Of a DNA stretch of 53,328 bases, positions 26,730 through 35,400 are shown one piece after another. This stretch comes from Verrucomicrobiota bacterium (GTDB lineage: Bacteria > Verrucomicrobiota > Verrucomicrobiia > Opitutales > Opitutaceae), in NCBI GenBank assembly GCA_026398135.1, contig JAPLTN010000054.1, positions 1 to 53,328 of the forward strand, read 5' to 3'. The position numbers and the translations under genes were made by a program. The notes under the pieces were generated by a model. It was not told where the DNA came from. It made no database searches and was given only the letters and a program-made list of their open reading frames with translations. Each line of letters begins with the position of its first letter. Positions within the stretch are counted from its first letter, which is position 1.

Positions 26730-27206
26730 CTAATTCAAACCATCGAGCAGCGCGTGGAGCTGGGCGGCGTGGTCTTTGGTATCCACCTTTTCGGCGACGG
26801 CCAGCACGGTGCCGTCCTTGCCGATGACAAACGCGGCGCGGGCGGGACCCTCGTAGGTTTTGCCGTACATGGATTTTTTCACGATGGCGTCGGCGGCCTT
26901 GGCAAAGAGGTCGTCGGGGTCGCTGGCGAGGGTGTAGGCGACGCCCTTTTTAACCGCGTATTTCAGGTGCGAGCCGCAGGTGTCGCGGGAGACGGCGATC
27001 AAGTTGTAGCCGCGTTGGTCGAATTCGGCGGCGTGGGCGGCGAGGGAGTCGTTCTGTTTGTCGCACGAGCCGGTGTTGTTCTTCATGTACACCGAAACGA
27101 TGGTCGGCCGGGTGAGCAGGTCTTTGAACGCGACCTCGGCCTCCTGGCCGGCGCGAACGACTTTGAGTTTGAACTGGGTTTTGAGTTTTTGACCGGGTTG
27201 GAGCAT
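26730..27206 (-). CDS. Peroxiredoxin-like (BCP/PrxQ-type) protein
   Basis: 158 residues from the ATG at 27206; a TTG four codons earlier is an alternative. The fold is thioredoxin-like, with a peroxidatic-type Cys48 in N-T-G-S-C-D-K-Q-N-D and a second Cys77 in S-R-D-T-C-G-S-H. The C-terminal half (A-R-A-A-F-V-I-G-K-D-G-T-V-L-A-V) is typical of AhpC/TSA and BCP enzymes, which reduce peroxides using thioredoxin. The active site differs from the common T-P-x-C, so substrate or mechanism may differ. It lies 88 bp behind the dUTPase gene on the same strand. Confidence 0.82.
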   Translation of the reverse strand: MLQPGQKLKTQFKLKVVRAGQEAEVAFKDLLTRPTIVSVYMKNNTGSCDKQNDSLAAHAAEFDQRGYNLIAVSRDTCGSHLKYAVKKGVAYTLASDPDDLFAKAADAIVKKSMYGKTYEGPARAAFVIGKDGTVLAVAEKVDTKDHAAQLHALLDGLN

Positions 27207-27247
27207 GACGATGCGCAAGAAGTCCGGGCCCGTTAATCCGTCAATAG

Positions 27248-27295
27248 AGGCACCGGTTTTGGCCTGGTGCCCGTGGCTGCGAAGCCACTGTGCCT
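27248..27295. terminator. Nested hairpin between dUTPase and peroxiredoxin genes
   Basis: The outer arms AGGCAC (27248-27253) and GTGCCT (27290-27295) enclose a perfect 6-bp stem GTGGCT / AGCCAC with a GCGA tetraloop at 27273-27288. The outer arm overlaps the dUTPase stop codon. There is no T-run, so it may be an attenuator or mRNA-stabilising structure rather than a terminator. Confidence 0.4.
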
Positions 27296-27665
27296 AAATG
27301 TGGCGGGAGTCCTCGGCGTCTTTTTTGACGTAGCCGGTCTCCTGGCGCTGGTGGTTGACCTGGTTCTTTTTGAGGTAGGCCTGGTAAACGTCCTCCGCAC
27401 TCATGCCCAGGGTTTGGGCGAGCGAGACGAGGAAGTGGAAGAGGTCCACGACCTCGACCTTGGCGTTTTGCTCGTCGAATTTCTGGTATTTCGCCCACCA
27501 TTTCCAGGGTACGCTGTCGATCAGCTCGGCGGTTTCCTGCTGCATGGCGCGGGTGTAGTTGAGGATCCACCTGGCCTTTTCCTCGTCGGTGGGCGGCGGC
27601 AGGGTGACGCCGATGCGCGCGTTGAGGGCTTCCTGCATGCGAAAGATTTCTTCGAGCTTGTCCAT
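27294..27665 (-). CDS. Dimeric all-alpha dUTPase family protein
   Basis: 123 residues from the ATG at 27665. The sequence fits the dimeric dUTPase/MazG-like NTP pyrophosphohydrolase pattern: I-F-R-M-Q-E-A-L-N-A-R-I-G, E-T-A-E-L-I-D-S-V-P-W-K-W-W (acidic metal-binding helix), N-A-K-V-E-V-V-D-L-F-H-F and a C-terminal R-Q-E-T-G-Y-V-K-K-D. Such enzymes hydrolyse dUTP to dUMP with Mg2+, keeping uracil out of DNA; specificity for dUTP versus dCTP cannot be read here. Its start codon overlaps, base for base, the ATG of the divergent Arg/Gly-rich gene. Confidence 0.88.
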   Translation of the reverse strand: MDKLEEIFRMQEALNARIGVTLPPPTDEEKARWILNYTRAMQQETAELIDSVPWKWWAKYQKFDEQNAKVEVVDLFHFLVSLAQTLGMSAEDVYQAYLKKNQVNHQRQETGYVKKDAEDSRHI

Positions 27666-28950
27666 GGGTGAAAAGCGCACGGTGCGAAGCCTCACGCGGC
27701 TTGGCAAGCCCGGGACCTCGTCCGATTTTTGCCTTACAAACAAAAGATTGCGCCGGAGGCGGGGGAGCACGTCCGCCCATAACCCGTCCGACGCCACGCC
27801 CTTCGAGGCGAACGTCGCGACTCCTGCCGCGCCCACCGCCCCCGTCGCTATCGACGGCTTCGGTGCCAGCCGCGGCACCGGCCTGGCCCGGGGCAAACGC
27901 CCCGCCCGCCCCGCCACCCCAGCCCCGACCGGCTCCGCGCCCGTCGCCGGCTACCAACCGACCGCCGTCCAGGTGATCGTCGCCAAGACCGAATACGTAA
28001 ACCCGTTCGCCCCCGAACCCGTGGCCGTTCCCGAACCCGCTCCGGCGGTGTTCGTGCCCGCTCCCGTCCAAGCTGCCGTCGCTCGTGCGCCGGTGGTCCC
28101 GGTGGCGGTTGCGCCAGTGTCCGAACCCGTCGCTCCCGCCCCGGCCCCCGTGCCGGTCGTGGTGGCGGCGGTGCCCGTCGTCCCCGCAGCCAAGGCCGAA
28201 CTCAACATCCTGCCTCCCGCCGCGCCTCGTCCGGTTACGAGTTGGGAATCCGCCGGGGCGGCTTCCACTCCGGTGCCTGCGCCCGCCAAGCCTGCCGCGC
28301 CCGCCACCCCGACGGGCGAGCGCCCGGTGTTCCGCATTGAGCGCAAGCCCGTCGTGGCCCGCGAGATCGAGCCGTTGCGCCCGGTCGAGCGTCGTCCCGC
28401 TGGCGAGCCTTCTCGCCGCGATTATCGTGACAACCGCGAGGGTGGCCGTCGCGGGGATGATCGTCGTCGCGAGGGTGGCGATTCACGCCGTCCCGAGGCG
28501 CGTCCCGCCATGCAGACCCCGAGTGCCGCTCCCTCCGGCACTTCGCCCGCCGTTCCGGCGGTGGCGAAAAACGACAAGGGGCCCGGCTTCATGGGCTGGT
28601 TAAAGGGTATTTTCGGCGGAGGCCCGGAGGCTGGCGCTCCTGCCGCCGGCCAAGCCCCGCGCGGTGATCGGGGTCCTCGTCCCGAGGGTCAGAGTCGCGG
28701 CGATGGCCGGGGTCGGCGTGGTGGTCGCGGTCGCTCCGGCGGCGGCGGCTTCCAAGGCCAGGGCCAGGGTCAGCCCGTAGGCGAAAATCGGGGTCCCCGC
28801 CCCGAAGGTCAGGGGCAGGGTCAAGGCCAGCCCCGCCCGCCGGGCGAGGGTGGTAATCGTCGCCGCCATCGCGGTGGTCGCGGTCGCGGACCCCGCCCCG
28901 AAGGTGGCGGTCCTCGACCTGAGGGCGGCGCACCGCGTCCTCCGGTTTAA
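27664..28950 (+). CDS. Low-complexity Ala/Pro- then Arg/Gly-rich protein (start uncertain)
   Basis: 428 residues if the ATG at 27664 is used; that start overlaps the divergent dUTPase start and has no Shine-Dalgarno, so a later GTG or TTG is possible (for example a TTG near 27750 or GTG near 27972). Residues 40-240 are Ala/Pro/Val-rich. The middle is Arg-rich (R-R-D-Y-R-D-N-R-E-G-G-R-R). A short conserved-looking amphipathic patch reads F-M-G-W-L-K-G-I-F-G-G-G. The tail has many R-G-G, R-G-R and G-Q-G-Q repeats. RGG tails usually bind RNA; this is inference. I do not recognise the family. A strong terminator follows. Confidence 0.55.
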   Translation: MGEKRTVRSLTRLGKPGTSSDFCLTNKRLRRRRGSTSAHNPSDATPFEANVATPAAPTAPVAIDGFGASRGTGLARGKRPARPATPAPTGSAPVAGYQPTAVQVIVAKTEYVNPFAPEPVAVPEPAPAVFVPAPVQAAVARAPVVPVAVAPVSEPVAPAPAPVPVVVAAVPVVPAAKAELNILPPAAPRPVTSWESAGAASTPVPAPAKPAAPATPTGERPVFRIERKPVVAREIEPLRPVERRPAGEPSRRDYRDNREGGRRGDDRRREGGDSRRPEARPAMQTPSAAPSGTSPAVPAVAKNDKGPGFMGWLKGIFGGGPEAGAPAAGQAPRGDRGPRPEGQSRGDGRGRRGGRGRSGGGGFQGQGQGQPVGENRGPRPEGQGQGQGQPRPPGEGGNRRRHRGGRGRGPRPEGGGPRPEGGAPRPPV

Positions 28951-28988
28951 TAAGCCTTGCCAAGCCTGCTGCGCCTCCGCGCATTTCC

Positions 28989-29024
28989 GAAGCGTCCGCC
29001 CTTGCCGGCGGGCGCTTCTTTTTT
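28989..29024 (+). terminator. Rho-independent terminator
   Basis: Stem GAAGCG-T-CCGCC / GGCGG-G-CGCTTC with loop CTTGCC, followed immediately by six T. It lies 38 bp after the Arg/Gly-rich gene and 48 bp before murA, insulating the two. Confidence 0.85.
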
Positions 29025-29072
29025 GCCCGGTTTTCTCGCTCTCCGTTCCCCTCTTCCCGATCTTCTCCCTCC

Positions 29073-30365
29073 ATGGCCGATCTCATTGTGCAAGGCGGTA
29101 AACCCCTCTCGGGCACCGTCGTCCCATCCGGTAATAAAAACTCGGTGCTGCCGATTTTCTGCGCCTCCTTGCTGACCGATGAACCGGTCACGCTGCGCAA
29201 TGTCCCGGACATCACGGACCTCAACAAACTGGTCGCCTTCCTCACCTCGCAGGGCTCGCGCATCGAGTGGGATCGCGCCGCCGGCGTGATGCGGCTGGAT
29301 CATTCCGGCTTTCGCAGCACCCTGGCCAATGACGAGCTGCCTTCCGACATGCGCTCCACGGTGCTGTTGTTTCCCGCCCTGTTGCATCGTCTGCACCGCA
29401 TCACGATTCTGGCCAACGCCAAGGGTTGCTCGCTGGGCGTGCGCGAGATCGACCCGCATCTGGAAATCCTCGGCGCGCTCGGAGCCACGGTCGGCTCGGG
29501 CGATCCGCTCGTCATCGCGTTGCCCTCCGGCTTCATCGGCGCGCGTCATTGGTGCGACTACATGTCGGTCACGGTGACGGAAAACTTCGCCATGGCGGCC
29601 GCGCTGGGCCGGGGCGAGTCCACCCTCATCAACGCCGCCAGCGAACCGCATGTGCAGGAGTTGCTGGCCGCGTTGGTCGCGATGGGCGCGCAAATCGAGG
29701 GCATCGGCACGTCGATGATCCGCATCACCGGCGTGGCCAAGCTCCATGGGGCCGACATCACCATCGGCAGCGATTACCACGAGATCGTGACCTTCCTCGC
29801 GCTCGGCGCCATCACCGGCGGCGAGGTGCGGGTAACCAAGGCCTTGCCCCATCATTTCGATTTGATCGTGCGCGCCTTCGCCAAACTCGGCGTCGTGGTC
29901 GAACACGAGGGCGATGTCGCCATCGTGCGTCGCGGCCAAAAGCTCAAAATCGTCGAGCCCTACACCAGCAATCTCCTGCCCAAAATCGAGGCCGCGCCCT
30001 GGCCGTATTTCTCGGTCGATCTGCTCCCGCTCATGATCGCCCTGAGCGTGCGTTGCGACGGCACCATCCACTTCTGGAACAAGGTTTACGAAAACGGCTT
30101 CGCCTGGATTCCCGAGCTGGCCAAGTTCGGCGCGCACGCGGTGGTGAGCGACCCGCATCGCCTGATCGTGTTTGGCAACCGCCCGCTGCGTCCGGCGACG
30201 GTGGATTCGCCGTATATCATCCGCGCCGCCGTGGCGCTGGCCATGGTCGCCGCCGCCATTCCCGGCCGCTCGGTGGTGCGCCACGCCGAGATCATCCAGC
30301 GCGCCCATCCGCGCTTCGTGGAAAACCTGCGCAGCCTCGGGGCTGAAATGGAGTGGACCAAGTAA
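29073..30365 (+). CDS. murA: UDP-N-acetylglucosamine 1-carboxyvinyltransferase (MurA)
   Basis: 430 residues. It transfers enolpyruvate from PEP to UDP-GlcNAc, the first committed step of peptidoglycan synthesis, in the cytoplasm. Both halves of the EPSP-synthase-like fold are present. Key residues are retained: K22 in S-G-N-K22-N-S, catalytic Cys119 in K-G-C119-S-L-G-V-R, an Asp in F-S-V-D-L-L-P, and Arg in I-I-R-A-A-V-A-L. Because the active-site Cys is kept, the enzyme should be fosfomycin-sensitive (inference). Several neighbouring motifs depart from the E. coli sequence (for example A-P-W-P-Y-F in place of A-P-H-P-A-F), so it is a diverged MurA or a paralogue. No Shine-Dalgarno is visible. 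ruvB follows after 4 bp. Confidence 0.92.
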   Translation: MADLIVQGGKPLSGTVVPSGNKNSVLPIFCASLLTDEPVTLRNVPDITDLNKLVAFLTSQGSRIEWDRAAGVMRLDHSGFRSTLANDELPSDMRSTVLLFPALLHRLHRITILANAKGCSLGVREIDPHLEILGALGATVGSGDPLVIALPSGFIGARHWCDYMSVTVTENFAMAAALGRGESTLINAASEPHVQELLAALVAMGAQIEGIGTSMIRITGVAKLHGADITIGSDYHEIVTFLALGAITGGEVRVTKALPHHFDLIVRAFAKLGVVVEHEGDVAIVRRGQKLKIVEPYTSNLLPKIEAAPWPYFSVDLLPLMIALSVRCDGTIHFWNKVYENGFAWIPELAKFGAHAVVSDPHRLIVFGNRPLRPATVDSPYIIRAAVALAMVAAAIPGRSVVRHAEIIQRAHPRFVENLRSLGAEMEWTK

Positions 30366-30369
30366 CGCC

Positions 30370-31470
30370 ATGGCCAAACCCGCCAAAACCTCCGCCGCCT
30401 CCGCGCCCAACGCATCCGCCTTCGCCGCCACGCCGCCCGCCGACGCGAAGGGGTTGAATTACCTCGCTTCCCAGCTGGCCGCGCCCGCCACCACCGCCGA
30501 GGCGGCGCTGCGCCCGCTCTCGTTTGCCGACTTTGCCGGTCAGACCAAATCCGTCGAACGCCTGCGCATCATGGTCGGCGCCGCCCGCGCGCGCGGCGAA
30601 GCGCTCAACCACATCCTGCTCAGCGGCCCGCCCGGACTGGGCAAGACCACGCTGTCCTTGATCCTCGGCGCGGAGATGGGCCGAAACGTGCGCATCACCT
30701 CCGGCCCGGTGGTGGAAAAAGCCTCCGATCTCGCCGGCTTGCTCACCAGTCTGGAAGAGGGCGATTTGCTCTTCATCGACGAGATCCACCGCATCCCGAA
30801 AACGGTCGAGGAATACCTCTACAGCGCGATGGAGGACTTCCGCTTAGACATCATGATCGACCAGGGGCCCAACGCCCGCTCGGTGCGGCTCTCGCTCCCA
30901 CGCTTTACGCTCATCGGTGCGACCACCCGCGCCGGCATGCTCACCGCCCCGCTGCGCTCCCGTTTCACCCTGCAAACCCGGCTCGATTACTACGACGCCG
31001 CCACCCTCACCGGCATCGTCAAACGCTCCTGCGGCCTGCTTCAGGTTGCGCTCGACGACGGCGGGGCCAGGGAGATCGCCACCCGTTCGCGCGGCACCCC
31101 CCGCATCGCGAATAACTTGATCAACTTCGCCCGCGACTACGCCCAGCAGCGCGGCGACGGACGTATCACCCAGACCGCCGCCGCCGCCGCCCTGGAACTG
31201 CTCGAAATCGACGCCCGCGGCCTCGACGAAATGGATAAACGCATGCTGCGCGTCATGGCGGAAAACTATCGGGGTGGCCCCGTCGGCCTCGGCACCGTGG
31301 CCATGGCGGTGAGCGAGGAGGCGGACACCCTGGAAGAAGTGCACGAACCTTTCCTCATTCAGGAAGGCTACTTGCAACGCACCCCGCAGGGGCGGGTGCT
31401 CACGCCCAAGGGCTACGCCGCCATCGGACTCAAGCCCCTCGCCGGCGACGCCCAAGGCAGCTTGTTGTGA
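30370..31470 (+). CDS. ruvB: Holliday junction branch migration ATPase RuvB
   Basis: 366 residues from the ATG at 30370, four bases behind the murA stop; the frame runs further upstream but inside murA. It is the hexameric motor that drives Holliday-junction branch migration with RuvA. Walker A is G-P-P-G-L-G-K-T-T (about residue 86), Walker B is D-E-I-H-R (137), and the sensor/arginine-finger region is [17 protein letters not shown]. The C-terminal winged helix (P-V-G-L-G-T-V-A) ends in Q-R-T-P-Q-G-R. A 25-35 residue Ala/Ser-rich N-terminal extension precedes the conserved L-R-P-L-S-F-A-D-F. ruvA and ruvC are not adjacent; coupling to murA is the notable context. Confidence 0.97.
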   Translation: MAKPAKTSAASAPNASAFAATPPADAKGLNYLASQLAAPATTAEAALRPLSFADFAGQTKSVERLRIMVGAARARGEALNHILLSGPPGLGKTTLSLILGAEMGRNVRITSGPVVEKASDLAGLLTSLEEGDLLFIDEIHRIPKTVEEYLYSAMEDFRLDIMIDQGPNARSVRLSLPRFTLIGATTRAGMLTAPLRSRFTLQTRLDYYDAATLTGIVKRSCGLLQVALDDGGAREIATRSRGTPRIANNLINFARDYAQQRGDGRITQTAAAAALELLEIDARGLDEMDKRMLRVMAENYRGGPVGLGTVAMAVSEEADTLEEVHEPFLIQEGYLQRTPQGRVLTPKGYAAIGLKPLAGDAQGSLL

Positions 31471-31498
31471 CGCCGGTTGCGACGCCCGTCGCTCGCGT

Positions 31499-32272
31499 TC
31501 ACCCCAGCGCGATTTCGGCCAGCACCGGGCGGTGATCGGAGAGCCACGAGCGCACCACCTCGCAACGCGTCACCCGGAGCTCCGTCGGCACCAGCACGTA
31601 ATCGAGCAACCTCGTCGGCAAGGGCGAGGGAAACGTGCGCCCGCTTACCGGGTGGGCCGAGTAGTCACCGAAATAACCCAACTCCCCCAGCAGACCGGCG
31701 GTGGCATCGCTGGCCTTGCCCGAGGTGTTAAAGTCCCCGCAAACCACCGGCGGAACATTCCAGTAGGGGGAACGCGCGTTGTGGCGCTGGGCCAGATAAC
31801 GAAACACCTGGCCGACCTGTTCCAGCCGCGCCTTCCGCGAGCGGTAGTGCAGATGCAGGTTGATCAGCGGCACCCGGCACCCGCCCACCGTGACCTCGGC
31901 GAACAGAAATCCCTTTTCCCCCACCGTGCGTTGCCCGAAAGCCACCGCTTCGCCCTCCTCCAGGGCATAACGCGATAGAAATGCGTTTCCGTAGCTCAGT
32001 TTGAACAGACCCTTTCGCCGCGTGGTGATGCCGTGCAGCGAAAACGGATAACCGGCATGTTCGCGCAGGTATTCCAGATGATCGAAATTCCCCGCCCAGC
32101 TCGAATCCCGGTCGATTTCCTGCAAGGCCACCACGTCAGTATCTAATTTAATCAACAACGCCGCGATCCGCCGCAGATGCGCCTGCATCGAGCGCTTTGT
32201 TTGCAAGCCCTGGATCGGACGTAAACCACGACCATGCGCTATGTTAAATGTTAAGATTCGGAGCCGTGACAT
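31499..32272 (-). CDS. Endonuclease/exonuclease/phosphatase (EEP) family protein
   Basis: 257 residues. It carries the full set of Mg2+-dependent DNase I-like motifs: F-N-I-A-H-G (10-14), catalytic-type E52 in L-Q-E-I-D, N-A-F-L-S-R, I-N-L-H-L-H-Y, G-D-F-N-T, D-Y-V-L-V and the terminal S-D-H-R-P-V. No signal peptide or membrane segment is seen. Substrates in this superfamily range from abasic DNA to phospholipids and inositol phosphates; the short T-F-N-I-A-H-G start resembles phosphodiesterase members rather than ExoIII. It converges on ruvB and diverges from the TpsA gene. Confidence 0.88.
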   Translation of the reverse strand: MSRLRILTFNIAHGRGLRPIQGLQTKRSMQAHLRRIAALLIKLDTDVVALQEIDRDSSWAGNFDHLEYLREHAGYPFSLHGITTRRKGLFKLSYGNAFLSRYALEEGEAVAFGQRTVGEKGFLFAEVTVGGCRVPLINLHLHYRSRKARLEQVGQVFRYLAQRHNARSPYWNVPPVVCGDFNTSGKASDATAGLLGELGYFGDYSAHPVSGRTFPSPLPTRLLDYVLVPTELRVTRCEVVRSWLSDHRPVLAEIALG

Positions 32273-32417
32273 TTAAAAAAACTTAATAAGTGAAGCCGTG
32301 TAAAAAGAGGATCCGGAGCTTTTCCGGCTACGTTGTAAAAGAAACTCTAATAGCGCTCACACTCCAGACGCAAAAGCCTTTGTCTATTATCGAGTGTTAT
32401 TTAACCGAGTAGCCCAA
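32273..32417. promoter_or_regulatory. Divergent promoter region between EEP gene and TPS locus
   Basis: 145 bp, clearly AT-richer than its surroundings. It contains a small dyad CCGGA-GCTTT-TCCGG (about 32311-32325) and AT-rich stretches (TTTAAAAAAACTTAATAAG near 32272; TTGTAAAAG near 32334). It must hold the promoters of both flanking genes, but I cannot assign -35/-10 boxes with confidence. Confidence 0.4.
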
Positions 32418-35400
32418 ATGAAGCCCAAGTCCCGCCGCTCCCGTCCCAAGTCCGCGCAAGAACTCACCGTTGGCCAGGGTTTCCGTTTTTGTCTCTGCGT
32501 CGCGCTCGCCTCCCAGCAGCTCACCGCCGGTCCCCTGCCCAGCGGCGCCACGGTGGTCAACGGCGAGCTGCGCATCCAGACGGCGGGCACGCGGATGGAC
32601 ATCAACCAGGGCAGCAAATTCGGCATCGTTAACTGGGATTCCTTCAACGTCGGGGCCGGGCACGCGGTCAACTTCAACAACGGCTCGGGGGCCACCCTCA
32701 ACCGCGTCACCGGCCTCGACGCCTCCTCCATCAATGGCCGCCTCACCGCCACCGGCAGCCTCTTCCTCATCAACCGCAACGGCATCATCATCGGGGCCGA
32801 CGGCCAGGTGCTGACCGGCGGAGCCTTCGTCGCCTCCACCCTCGACATCAGCAACGCCGACTTCCTGCGCGGCGGCGGCTTCAGCCTCTTCGGTAACAGC
32901 CCCAAGGGCGTTACCAACCTCGGCAAAATCTCCTCGACCACCGGCGACGTGCTCCTCGCCGGTTACACCGTTTCCAACCTGGGCACCATCAACGCCCCCG
33001 CCGGCCGCGTCGGCCTCGCCGCCGGCACCCGGATCGATGTCGTCACCGACGCCGGCTGGCTCAATGGCGCTTACGCGGTCAGCCTTGGCGAACGCGACCA
33101 GAACGTGACCAACGAGGGCCGCATCCAGGCCCTCGCCGCCGAACTGCGCACGTTTAACGGCAACATCTACGCCCTCGCCGGCAACAACACCGGGCTCATC
33201 CAGGCCACCGGAGTAACCGAAAAAGACGGACGCGTTTACCTCACCGCCGCCAACGGCACCGTGCAGAGCACCGGCACCGTAAGCGCCACCCGTGGAACCG
33301 ACGGCGGCGACATCCGCATCGAAGCCGCCAACGTGGAAAACTACGGCGGCACCCAGGACGTCTCCGGCCAAAGCGGCGGCACGATCACCATCAAGACCGA
33401 CGCCATCACCAGCGACACCGAGATGCTGGCCCGGGGCACGTCCGGCCCCGGCGGCACCATCACCATCGACGCCAAGCGCGAGGTGCTGCTCACCTCGGCG
33501 GGCCTGCTCGACGCCTCCGGCACGTCCGCCGGTGGCAACATTTCCGTGCGCTCCGGCCCTGGCGTGAACCTTGTCTCCGCCACCCTCGACGCCACCGCGT
33601 CCTCCGGCCAGGGCGGCACCGTGTCCCTGCTTGGCGACCGCGTTTCCCTGCTCGGTGCGTCCGTGGATGCCTCCGGCGCGACCGGTGGCGGCACCGTGTT
33701 GGTCGGCGGCGGTTATCAAGGCGCACTCGTCCAAGATCAGACCAACGCCTCCCGCAACTACATCGGCGAGAAGACCACCCTGCGCGCCGATGCGACCGGC
33801 GAGTCCGGCCAGGGCGGCACCGTGGTCGCCTGGGCCGACGGCACCACCGAGTTTGCCGGCACCATCACCGCCCGCGGCGGCTTAGCCTCGGGCGACGGCG
33901 GCACGGTCGAGACCTCCGGCCTCGCCGGCCTCGGCGTCTCCGGCACCGTGGACGCCTCCGCCCGCTCCGCCTCCGGTGCGAACGGCCAATGGTTGCTCGA
34001 CCCCAAAAATATCACCATCGGCACCGTCACCGATTCGCTGAACGAGTTCCGCAGCACCATCGAAGGTTTCGGCGCAAGGCCCACCACCGAAGCATCCTCG
34101 GCCGGCACCCAGTTCGGCAGCAGCGTTTCGCTCAGCGGCGAGACCGCCGTGATCGTGGGTCGCCGTGAGTCCACCGCGTATCTTGAAGGCGTGGTTTATA
34201 TCTTCGAATCCGGCAACATCGCCGCCCGCATCTCCGGCTTCGCCGGTGCCTCTTATCCCAATTACTCCGGCGGCATACTCGCCCGTATCGTTGACGACTA
34301 TGTCGCCGTCCTCGATCGCAACGCCAACAACCCCACTTACCAGGGCAGCTTCGACTCTGTTTACGGAGCCGTCTACGCCTTCGCCAAAGGCACCGGCTGG
34401 CGCAGCGGCGCGGTCAACACCACCGCCCCCAACGTCGCCGGCGGCGACGGCCGTATCACCGGCCTCACCCCCAATTACAAAGGCAAGGTCATCAACCCGG
34501 AACAGCCGTTTTCTCGCGACACCCAAGGCACCGAGTTCGGCTACGCCTTCGATATGGCGAAGCAGGATGGCCGCGTCATGGTTTATGTGACCGACCCCGG
34601 TTTTGATGAAGATCGCACTGTCAAAACCAACGTCGGTGCCGTTTACGCCGCCCAGATCCACGACGGCGGTATCAACTACCTCCAAAACATCAGCAGTGGC
34701 CGATTCACCTCTGCCGCCGGTGCCAGGCTCGGTAGCGTTCTCGTAGCCACCAGCGAGCTCACCGCCGCCAGCTTCACCCCCAATACCGGCACCATCTTCT
34801 ATGATGACCTTCTCCTCTACGACCCCAAGGGCCCTTCCCCCTCCGCCTCGCTGATACAGAACGTATTCACCAACACCCAAGCCCCCAGCATCTACAACGG
34901 CCCCGGCAGTTGGGCTGGCGAAGGTTTCGACACCTATTTTAGAGCTAACAACATTCACAAACTCGCCTTCTACCGAGGCGGCAACGGCCAGCTTTTCGCC
35001 TCCTCCCCGTCCAACCCGCTTAACATCTATGGCGGCGGCGGCATGACCTATTCTGGCAACACCCTCTACATTACCGGATCCACCGGCGGCTCTCTCAACC
35101 AGGCCACCCTTAAGTCCTACCAGAACCCCGATTCGATCTTCAGCTCCTCCATGAGCTATCCCGACAGGGACACCACCCCCAACTTCACCTACACCGACCC
35201 CAACAAAGATTCAGGCTACTCCCCCTCCTTCGCCATTTCCGGTGATTACGCCCTGCTAGGCATGGCCTACGCCTCCCCGCTTCTCACGCGCTACGGCATT
35301 AACCAAACCGGCATCGTCCAACAATTCCGCCGCATTAATGGCGCTTGGAACACGTATGCCAACAACAGCGGCGGTCACGGCTTTGATAACCCCAACTACC

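Noticed and set aside
28589-29263. Minus-strand 224-codon frame across the terminator and murA start
   Set aside because: It crosses a strong terminator and two genes in the opposite sense; the sequence is low-complexity.
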